A stretch of 64,000 bases of DNA from Streptomyces sp. TS71-3 (GTDB lineage Bacteria > Actinomycetota > Actinomycetes > Streptomycetales > Streptomycetaceae): the NCBI RefSeq assembly GCF_018327685.1, contig NZ_BNEL01000003.1:1302001-1366000 (forward strand). Reading direction: 5' to 3'. The position numbers were made by a program, and so were the translations under genes. Each line of letters starts with the position of its first letter. Position 1 is the first letter of the stretch. Below, in pieces: positions 52,534 to 60,995 of the stretch. The notes beneath the pieces were generated by a model. It worked only from the letters and a program-made list of their open reading frames with translations, was not told where the DNA came from and did not search any database.

Positions 52534-52803
52534 CGCCGACACCTCCAACCGGGACGGGACGGTCCGGCGACCGGGGCCCCGCGTCCCGCCGGCCAAAGCC
52601 CCGCGCCCACAAGCCACCCCGGCAGAAGCGGAACGTCACCCAAAGCTGCCGCCTCACCCTGATGAACCGTCCGCAAGCCCCTCGACGAGGCCCTGACCGG
52701 CCATTTCTGAGAGCCAAGGAGCAGCCGGGAGCACGTGGCCGGGACTGTCCGGAACAGATACGGAACCCATAGCGAAGCGCGTGTTTATCGTCACCCAGAC
52801 GAC

Positions 52804-52809
52804 TATGAT
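52804..52809 (+). promoter_or_regulatory. -10 of leaderless NUDIX gene, flanked by imperfect palindrome
   Basis: TATGAT lies 6 nt before the ATG at 52816. Immediately upstream is TCGTC-N5-GACGA within GTTTATCGTCACCCAGACGA, a candidate operator overlapping the promoter; self-regulation by the NUDIX-winged-helix product is possible. Confidence 0.5.
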
Positions 52810-52815
52810 CGCGTC

Positions 52816-53574
52816 ATGTCGCCCTACGACCCGTCGGCTTTCCCGCCCTTCGCCGTCACCGTGGACCTGGTCGTGCTGACCGTGCAGCGCCATGCGCTCT
52901 GTGCGCTCGCGGTGCGGCGCGGCGAGCCGCCGTACCAAGGGCGTTGGGCACTGCCGGGAGGCTTCGTCCGGGCGGACGAGGACCTGGCCTCCGCGGCGGC
53001 CAGGGAACTCAAGGAGGAGACGGGGCTGTGCGTGCACAGGCCCGAGTCCCCGGCACAGGACAACGGCGCGCATCTGGAGCAGCTCGCCACCTACGGCGAC
53101 CCCAAGCGTGATCCGCGGATGCGGGTGGTCAGCGTCGCCCACCTGGCGCTGGCGCCCGATCTGCCGGCGCCCCGGGCGGGCGGCGACGCGCGGAGCGCCC
53201 GCTGGGCACCGGTCGAGACGCTGCTGGAGCCGCCGGGCGGGCGGCAGGACGAGCAGAGCGCGCCACTCGCGTTCGACCACGCCCTGATCCTCGGGGACGG
53301 TGTGGAACGAGCGCGTTCGAAAATCGAGTACTCCTCGCTGGCCACCGCGTTCTGCCCACCGGAGTTCACCGTGGGGGAGCTGCGCCGGGTGTACGAGGCG
53401 GTCTGGGGCGTCGCGCTCGACCCCCGGAACTTCCACCGCAAGGTGACCGGCACCCCCGGCTTCCTCGTCCCCACCGGAGGCACCACGACCCGTCAGGGCG
53501 GCCGTCCCGCCCAGCTCTTCCGCGCCGGCGGCGCCACGCTCCTCAACCCCCCGATGCTGCGCCCCGAGGCCTGA
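52816..53574 (+). CDS. NUDIX hydrolase / NrtR-like regulator
   Basis: 252 residues. The N-terminal NUDIX domain (about 10-150) has the box GGFVRADEDLASAAARELKEETGL, close to G-x5-E-x7-REUxEExGU. The C-terminal part (about 165-235), with YSSLATAFCPPEFTVGELRRVYEAVWGVALDPRNFHRKV, matches the winged helix of NrtR-type proteins. Such fusions either hydrolyse ADP-ribose-like nucleotides or act as repressors of NAD or sugar metabolism genes. The last 35 residues are variable. The leaderless start is supported by TATGAT. Confidence 0.88.
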   Translation: MSPYDPSAFPPFAVTVDLVVLTVQRHALCALAVRRGEPPYQGRWALPGGFVRADEDLASAAARELKEETGLCVHRPESPAQDNGAHLEQLATYGDPKRDPRMRVVSVAHLALAPDLPAPRAGGDARSARWAPVETLLEPPGGRQDEQSAPLAFDHALILGDGVERARSKIEYSSLATAFCPPEFTVGELRRVYEAVWGVALDPRNFHRKVTGTPGFLVPTGGTTTRQGGRPAQLFRAGGATLLNPPMLRPEA

Positions 53575-53658
53575 CCGAAGGTCTTCGCCGACCCCGTGCC
53601 ACGCCGTCGGCAGCGGCGATCAGACACCCGTACGCCTCTCTTGCCCGGAAAATCAGTA

Positions 53659-53670
53659 ATATCGCGATAT
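53659..53670. promoter_or_regulatory. 12-bp perfect palindrome upstream of ABC gene
   Basis: ATATCGCGATAT is a perfect 12-bp palindrome in an otherwise GC-rich region, 88 bp before the ABC ATPase gene and followed by CTTGCATCC. It has the look of a repressor operator, such as those of GntR or PadR families. No local regulator other than WhiH is present. Confidence 0.55.
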
Positions 53671-53757
53671 CTTGCATCCGTACTTGCAGGGTCCGTCGAT
53701 CTGTGCCGTCGGGCGGGCCCCGGCCGTCGAGCGGTCGCACCTTCCGCGAGAGAAGCG

Positions 53758-55848
53758 ATGATCCAGGCCATCGGACTGACCAGCAACCGTCCCAGGGGGC
53801 GTTTGACCGGCCCCGCACGCTGGGGCCGCCGGGTCGGTGCACACGAGGGGGACCCGGCCCTGGTTCTCGACGATGTGTCCCTGGAAGCGCATCCGGGACG
53901 CGTCACCGCTCTTCTAGGCGCGCCCGCATCCGGCAAGACGACGGCGCTCCGGCTGATGCTCGAACTGGACCAGGGCCGTGGGATCACCTATTTCCGGGGC
54001 CGGCCGCTGCACCGGATTCCGCATCCGGCGCACGAGGTGGGCGTGTTGCTGGGGGAGGTCCCGGGGCACCCCGGCCGTAGCGTCCGCGGCCATCTGCGGA
54101 TGCTCTGTGCGGCGGCCGGAGTCTCCACCTCGCGCGCGGACGAGGTGCTGGAGGACATGGGCCTCGTCAGCCTGCGCGGTGAGCCCCTCGGCACGCTCTC
54201 GCGCGGGCTCGACCGCCGGCTGGGCATGGCCTGCGCCCTGCTGACGGACCCGCACACGCTCGTACTGGACGCGCCGAGCCAGGGGCTGGCTCCACGCGAG
54301 GCCCGGTGGCTGCACGACCTGCTGCGCGCACACGCCGACGGGGGAGGGACGGTGCTCTTCTCCACGGACGACCCCAAGGAGGCCGCCCGCAGCGCGGACC
54401 GGGTGGTGACACTGGATGCCGGCCGGGTCGTCGCCGATCAGGAGGCCGTCGACTTCGCACGCACCAGGCTCCGCCCCAGGATCGCCGTCCGCAGTCCGTA
54501 CGCCGCCCGCCTCGGCCTGCTCCTCGCCAAGGAGGCCAGGGCGGCCCGCCGGTCCGTCGAGGTGGTCCGGGAGGACGGCACCCGCCTCTCGGTGTACGGG
54601 AGTACATGCGCCGACATCGGCGAGACGGCGTTCCGGCACGGCATCCTCGTCCACCAACTCGCGGAGGAGATCGGGGACATGGGCCCGGGGACCCGACAGC
54701 GGGAGCCGGAGAAGCCGGCGCAGCTCGCCGCCCCGGCCCCCGAGGCCGTCGGCGGCGCCCTCGTCGGCAGCGGCGTCCCGTCCGCCGGAGCCGGCCCGCT
54801 CACCGCGCGCGCCCCGGACGGGCCTGCTGCGGACAGGCCCGCCCGGGAGCAGGACGGGGTTCGGCCCTCCGTGCAGGAGGACGAAGAAACGCGCGGCGAC
54901 TCTCATGCGGACACCGAACCGCGCACCGCACCGCCCGGCGAGTCCTTGCCGCGCACCGCCCCGCCCGGCAAGGATTCCGAGGCGCCGGTGTCGCACGTGC
55001 CCGGTCCCCGCCCCCGGAGCCGGGGTCCCGATCCGTCAGGAACCGGTGCGCTGCCCCCGCCCATCGCCGTCCGGGCGCCGGGGAGCCCGCTGAGCCCGGT
55101 CCGCTACGAACTGCACCGGGCCACCGGGGTGGCCACCGCCTATGTCACCGCGGCCTGCGTGCTTGTTTCTTCCGCACTCCTTTCCCTGCTGCTGGCGGGA
55201 ACCGGCCGTATTCCACCGCCGTACGTACTTGCCGGGTGGCCGAGGGAACTCCCGCTACCGCCGGCCGCGTTGGGCGCCGGACTCCTGGGGGCGCTTGCCT
55301 TCGGCGATGAATTCCGGCATCCCGCACTCGCCGCCGACCATGGGACAGTGCCCCGCCGGCTGGGGATGCTTGGCGCCAAACTGCTCGTAGCGGCTGCCTC
55401 GGCCGTCCTTTTCGCCGTCGCGACCTTCACCTTTGATGCCGCAGTGCTTCACCTCGTCTACGGATTTGCAGTCGACGGGAACCCCGTCGACTGGCCCTCG
55501 CTGGGCGTGAGTTGGATCTCGTTTGTGGTGGGCTGCGCCTGGGCAGGGGTGCTTGCGGCCGGAGTCTTCCGCTCCACCGCCGCGGGGCTTGCCGCCGTAC
55601 TTGCCGTGCCGCTTGTCGTCGTGCCCTTGGTGCACGCGGCAGTTGCCGGGGCGCCGGTGCGGGGGGCGACCGGGTTCCCGGCCTGGTTGCGGGAGTTCGT
55701 GCTGGGCCGATGGCCGCTCGGCGCCGCGCCCTACACGGCGGCCGGGGCGACCTCGGTCGCCCAACCCCTCGGCGGGGCTCTGGTGTTGTCGCTGGGGGCG
55801 CTGCTGTGCGGCTACATGTTTAGCCGGCTGCGCGGAAGAGCACGATGA
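53758..55848 (+). CDS. ABC transporter fusion protein with degenerate ATPase motifs
   Basis: 696 residues: an ABC ATPase domain (about 30-240), a Pro/Ala-rich linker (about 330-495) and a C-terminal membrane domain with about six TM helices. Walker A is intact (GAPASGKTT). The signature reads LSRGLDRR instead of LSGGQ. After Walker B (LVLD171) the catalytic Glu is Ala172 (DAPSQG), and the switch His is Asp204 (FSTDD). ATP binding is plausible but hydrolysis is doubtful. ATG 53758 has GAGAGAAG upstream. It sits before whiH on the same strand as in S. coelicolor, 174 bp apart; it may bind ATP as a regulatory or structural unit. Confidence 0.85.
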   Translation: MIQAIGLTSNRPRGRLTGPARWGRRVGAHEGDPALVLDDVSLEAHPGRVTALLGAPASGKTTALRLMLELDQGRGITYFRGRPLHRIPHPAHEVGVLLGEVPGHPGRSVRGHLRMLCAAAGVSTSRADEVLEDMGLVSLRGEPLGTLSRGLDRRLGMACALLTDPHTLVLDAPSQGLAPREARWLHDLLRAHADGGGTVLFSTDDPKEAARSADRVVTLDAGRVVADQEAVDFARTRLRPRIAVRSPYAARLGLLLAKEARAARRSVEVVREDGTRLSVYGSTCADIGETAFRHGILVHQLAEEIGDMGPGTRQREPEKPAQLAAPAPEAVGGALVGSGVPSAGAGPLTARAPDGPAADRPAREQDGVRPSVQEDEETRGDSHADTEPRTAPPGESLPRTAPPGKDSEAPVSHVPGPRPRSRGPDPSGTGALPPPIAVRAPGSPLSPVRYELHRATGVATAYVTAACVLVSSALLSLLLAGTGRIPPPYVLAGWPRELPLPPAALGAGLLGALAFGDEFRHPALAADHGTVPRRLGMLGAKLLVAAASAVLFAVATFTFDAAVLHLVYGFAVDGNPVDWPSLGVSWISFVVGCAWAGVLAAGVFRSTAAGLAAVLAVPLVVVPLVHAAVAGAPVRGATGFPAWLREFVLGRWPLGAAPYTAAGATSVAQPLGGALVLSLGALLCGYMFSRLRGRAR

Positions 55849-55923
55849 TGACCTTTCCCATTCCTTTTCTTCTTGATTCCTTTCGTTGCTGTGCGCAACT
55901 CCCGGATCAATGCCCATTTCTTT

Positions 55924-55930
55924 CCGATAA
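55924..55930 (+). promoter_or_regulatory. Candidate sigma-WhiG -10 (CCGATAA) for whiH
   Basis: CCGATAA lies 92 nt before the whiH GTG and matches the core of the sigma-WhiG -10 (GCCGATAA). A TAAA-like -35 at the right distance is not clear. In S. coelicolor whiH is known to depend on WhiG, which makes the site plausible. Confidence 0.5.
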
Positions 55931-56022
55931 GGCGTCAATTATCGCGGAGTGAGCGATCACCCTTTCGTGTGCTTTTCACCAAAGACCTCAAGGCAGTTAG
56001 GAGTGACGCCGACAAAGGATCC

Positions 56023-56913
56023 GTGAGTACCCTTGCGCACACCATGATGACCACCGCCCGCTCCTCGGACTCCGGCTTCGTCGGACCGGGCGAACTCGAC
56101 AGCTACCCCTACGCAGAAGCCCCGGGAGGCGAGCGCGTGAGCGGCGCGACCGCCTGGGAGGGCACGGAGCCCGAACTGGGCCGTGTGGGGCGACGGGCCG
56201 CGGGCAGCCGCGGCCGGGGACTGCACGGCCAACTCGTCCAGCAGCTCGGCCAGATGATCGTCTCCGGCGACCTGGGCGCCGACCGCCCCCTCGTGCCCGA
56301 GGAGATCGGCCACCGCTTCGAGGTCTCCCGCACCGTCGTCCGTGAGTCGCTGCGCGTCCTCGAAGCCAAGGGCCTGGTCAGCGCCCGCCCCAACGTCGGC
56401 ACGCGCGTCCGCCCCGTGAGCGACTGGAACCTCCTGGACCCTGACATCATCGAGTGGCGGGCCTTCGGACCGCAGCGGGACGACCAGCGGCGCGAGCTCA
56501 GCGAGCTGCGCTGGACCATCGAGCCCCTGGCCGCCCGACTCGCCGCGGGTCACGGCAGGGAGGACGTCCAGCAGCGGCTCGGCGACATGGTCGAGATCAT
56601 GGGCCACGCCCTGGCCCAGGCGGACACGATCACCTTCTCCCGCGCGGACGCGGAGTTCCACTCCCTGCTCATCCAGGTCGCCGGCAACCGCATGCTGGAG
56701 CACCTGTCGGGGATCGTCTCGGCCGCCCTCCAGGTGTCCGGCGGCCCCGTCACGGGCTGCGACCGCCCGAACGAGACGTCCCTCGGGCTGCACGCCCGGA
56801 TCGCCGAGTCCCTCGCCTCCGGCGACGGCGCGGCCGCGGAGTCGGCCATGCGTCAACTGCTCACCGTCCACCCGGAGGTGGAGCGCGTCGTCCCGGCTCC
56901 CCGCGAGCACTGA
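56023..56913 (+). CDS. whiH: Sporulation regulator WhiH (GntR/FadR family)
   Basis: 296 residues. The GTG at 56023 is preceded by AAAGGAT with a short spacing; ATG 56044 and 56047 are alternatives. Residues 1-60 are variable and acidic. The winged helix is GLHGQLVQQLGQMIVSGDLGADRPLVPEEIGHRFEVSRTVVRESLRVLEAKGLV, and the FCD ligand domain follows (ELRWTIEPLAARLAAGH, RADAEFHSLLIQVAGNRML). WhiH is required for septation of aerial hyphae and represses itself in S. coelicolor. Identification rests on the GntR fold plus the position directly before hrdB. The ligand is unknown. Confidence 0.92.
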   Translation: MSTLAHTMMTTARSSDSGFVGPGELDSYPYAEAPGGERVSGATAWEGTEPELGRVGRRAAGSRGRGLHGQLVQQLGQMIVSGDLGADRPLVPEEIGHRFEVSRTVVRESLRVLEAKGLVSARPNVGTRVRPVSDWNLLDPDIIEWRAFGPQRDDQRRELSELRWTIEPLAARLAAGHGREDVQQRLGDMVEIMGHALAQADTITFSRADAEFHSLLIQVAGNRMLEHLSGIVSAALQVSGGPVTGCDRPNETSLGLHARIAESLASGDGAAAESAMRQLLTVHPEVERVVPAPREH

Positions 56914-57333
56914 GGCCCGTGCGACGCCACAGCAGGACGGGCCATGCGGCGTGACCCCTGCGCCCTACAGCGCGACCTCGGACCCGCCGTGCCCGTCCGC
57001 CACCCCGACGCGGCACGCGTAGGCCGGGCCTGTGCCGGAACCTGACCTGGAACCGGCGCGGGTCCGGCGACGCGCCCGCCCGTCCGACGCTGCGGGACGG
57101 CGCCCGGGCCCGGCCTCCGTGGCGGGCCCCCTCCGCGGCCTCCCGCGCCCCGCACCCGGGCGGCGCCCACCGATCCCGCATGCCCCCCATACGGCCCAAC
57201 GGGCCCCCCTTCGGGCGCGCTCGGGATGCATTTGTACATTTTTGTGCGCTTACGTGGTGTGACTCGGGCCACGCGGATTGGGCGTAACGCTCCTCCGGGC
57301 TGTGCGATGACCTAAGAGGTGGCAGTCGAGGAG

Positions 57334-57359
57334 GGAATACAGCGGCCAAAGGCGGCGCT
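57334..57359 (+). promoter_or_regulatory. Candidate SigR-dependent promoter upstream of hrdB
   Basis: GGAAT at 57334-57338 is followed after 18 nt by GCT instead of GTT, one mismatch from the SigR consensus. hrdB of S. coelicolor is known to have a second, SigR-dependent promoter, so this is a good candidate for hrdBp2. The rest of the 562-bp whiH-hrdB gap (56914-57475) has no gene; the main vegetative promoter must lie there, possibly around 57275-57310. Confidence 0.5.
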
Positions 57360-57475
57360 GTCCATCTCCCCGGCCCGCCCGCGCCGTCGGCCCACTCCCA
57401 AGCCGGCGGTCGTCGGCTCCAGTCCCTCAGCGGACGGGGTCGGAAGCCGTTTTCCAACGTTCCGAGAGGTTGTTC

Positions 57476-59035
<1,560 letters not shown>

Positions 59036-59130
59036 AGGCTGGAAGCGCTCCCGGAAGCCCGTCCTACGACGAGGTTCCGGGGGCTGCGCAGCATCCGCGC
59101 GGGACACCTCACCGCGCGTGGCAGACCCCA

Positions 59131-59169
59131 CCGGCGGCCCGCTCCCTTCCCTGGGAAGCGGGCCGCCGG
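59131..59169 (+). terminator. hrdB terminator
   Basis: A 13-bp perfect stem CCGGCGGCCCGCT / AGCGGGCCGCCGG closes a 13-nt loop that can pair further (CCC with GGG). It begins 95 bp after the hrdB stop codon. Confidence 0.85.
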
Positions 59170-59248
59170 CGTCTGTACGGATGCGCGCCCTCCGCTCCCG
59201 AGTAACGCTGGGTGCGTGCACCAGACACGCCGAGTGAGGAGAGCGCGC

Positions 59249-60079
59249 ATGCGTCGACGCACCCTGGGAATATCGGCCGCAGCCTCCGCCCTGGCCACCG
59301 CGACGGTGGTCCTGCCCACCGCTTCCCCGGCCGCCGCGCGGGCCGGCGGTGCCGTGGTGGGCGGCTCTCCGGTCGGCGTCGCCGAGGTGCCCTGGGTGGT
59401 GGCCCTGGCGAGCCGGGACCGGTTCGGCGGCACACGCTCCGGGCAGTTCTGCGGTGGAGCGCTCATCGCGCCCTCGACGGTCCTGACGGCCGCCCACTGC
59501 CTCGGCGTGGAGACGCTCGGCGTACCGCTGGGTGACGTACACGATCTGAAGGTCATAGTGGGCCGTGAGGACATGACCACGAGCGAGGGTCGGGAGATCC
59601 AGGTACGAGGATCTGTCGTCGACTCGCAGTACGACAGCGGTACGAACGCCGCGGATGTGGCCACCCTCACCCTCTCGGAACCGCTCCCCGAACGCTCCGT
59701 GCTCCCTACGGCTCCTGAAGGCGACAGCGCCTACGAGGCGGGCACCAGGGCCACCGTGTACGGCTGGGGGGACACCACGGGCGCCAGGCAGCTCTCGGAC
59801 GGCCTCCTGGCGTCAGAGGTCCAGGTACTGCCCGACAGCGCGTGTGAGGCGGCCTACCCGGGCACCACGGGGGCTACCTACGCCGCCGGGTCCATGCTCT
59901 GCGCGGGAGAGCCCGACGGGGGCCGTGACGCCTGCCAGGGGGACAGCGGAGGACCGCTGGTCGCCCAGGGGCGGCTGATAGGGCTGGTCTCCTGGGGCAG
60001 CGGTTGCGGGCACGCGGGGCGGCCCGGTGTCTACACGCGGCTCTCGCGGGTCCTCAAGGACACAGGCACCACCGGATAG
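59249..60079 (+). CDS. Secreted trypsin-family serine protease
   Basis: 276 residues from ATG 59249, with GAGGAG 7 nt upstream. An Arg-rich signal peptide (MRRRTLGISAAASALATATVVLPTASPAAA) is followed by the mature chymotrypsin-fold enzyme starting near VVGGSPV. The triad lies in TAAHC, NAADVATLTL and GDSGGPL; the Asp six residues before the catalytic Ser (RDACQGDSGG) predicts trypsin-like Lys/Arg specificity. Cysteines expected for three disulphides are present. It lies between hrdB and the DUF7455 gene, with which it converges. Confidence 0.95.
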   Translation: MRRRTLGISAAASALATATVVLPTASPAAARAGGAVVGGSPVGVAEVPWVVALASRDRFGGTRSGQFCGGALIAPSTVLTAAHCLGVETLGVPLGDVHDLKVIVGREDMTTSEGREIQVRGSVVDSQYDSGTNAADVATLTLSEPLPERSVLPTAPEGDSAYEAGTRATVYGWGDTTGARQLSDGLLASEVQVLPDSACEAAYPGTTGATYAAGSMLCAGEPDGGRDACQGDSGGPLVAQGRLIGLVSWGSGCGHAGRPGVYTRLSRVLKDTGTTG

Positions 60080-60251
60080 CGCGGGGTGCCGAGGGGGCGG
60101 AGACACAGCGCGACGGTGGCCCGGGGGTGACCCGGTGGTGTGCCACCGTCGGTGAGTCGGTGCACCCTGAGGCGCTGGGTGGAGCGCTCAGGGCGCTGCT
60201 GAGAAACGGGTCCGATCGCGTGAGCAGAGCCGGCCCAACAGGCGAAATGAA

Positions 60252-60281
60252 CGGCCACCCCTGGTGACCCAAGGGTGGCCG
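60252..60281. terminator. Bidirectional hairpin between trypsin and DUF7455 genes
   Basis: CGGCCACCC / GGGTGGCCG, a 9-bp stem with a 12-nt loop that can pair partly, lies between the convergent stops (60079 and 60327). Confidence 0.75.
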
Positions 60282-60326
60282 CCCATCACCGGCCATGCCG
60301 GGCTGCTCGTCGTCGATGCGATGTGG

Positions 60327-60557
60327 TCAGCGCTCTTCGTCTTCGGCTGACGCCGGAGCGGCCGTCAGCCGCTCCGACTCGTCCTGTATCTCAGCGGCGA
60401 TCTTCTTCAGTTCCGGCTCGAACTTGCGGCCGTGGTGGGCGCAGAAGAGCAGTTCACCGCCGCTTGTCAGGACAACGCGCAGGTAGGCCTGGGCTCCGCA
60501 GCGGTCGCAGCGGTCGGCGGCCGTCAGCGGGCTCGCGGGGGTCAGAACAGTAGTCAC
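60327..60557 (-). CDS. DUF7455 zinc-ribbon-like small protein
   Basis: 76 residues, GTG start at 60555-60557 with AGAGG upstream. The sequence is MTTVLTPASPLTAADRCDRC, then GAQAYLRVVLTSGGELLFCAHHGRKFEPELKKIAAEI. CDRC and CAHH form a likely zinc site. The C-terminal part is helical and acidic. Small proteins of this family are conserved in actinobacteria beside hrdB and parE homologues; the function is unknown. It is divergent from parE. Confidence 0.9.
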   Translation of the reverse strand: MTTVLTPASPLTAADRCDRCGAQAYLRVVLTSGGELLFCAHHGRKFEPELKKIAAEIQDESERLTAAPASAEDEER

Positions 60558-60995
60558 GTCGCCTCTTCTCTAGCTCGACGAGCTGTCGTACCAGGTCAAC
60601 ATCCAACCAGCCCCAAACGTTCCCGCTCGTGGCATTTCCTCGAAGATTTCTCTCCGCGGTGGCTGTCTGCTGGCGGTTGGCGGCGAATGTGCCGTATTGC
60701 GTTTCTTTGCGTCTTACGGGTTCGCACTTCTCTGTGGGTTCAATCCTCCCGGCTGGCTTGCCGGTGTTCATGAGGACGTGCCCGGAGCCTAAATGGTTCA
60801 TGCCTCGAAGGGAACGTGATGTACACGTCACGCCCTCGAGGGATCGAACTGATATGCGACCCTTGGGCTACTGTAAGCGAGAGCGTGGGTGGCGTTACAA
60901 CGGCTCTACCAGGCCTCGGTACCCTCAGATCGGCAACCGAAGCCAACCCACCGTTCCATCAGGGACCAACAGAAATTCAGCGAGGAGCGAACCGC
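60558..60995. other. Divergent promoter region of DUF7455 and parE
   Basis: 438 bp, less GC-rich than average at 60630-60720. A possible parE -10 is TACTGT at 60869-60874. GAGGAG (60982-60987) is the parE ribosome site. The imperfect palindrome GTGATGTACACGTCAC (60816-60831) is noted. No gene is credible here; a longer parE start at 60816 is rejected because GTG 60996 has a perfect ribosome site. Confidence 0.5.
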
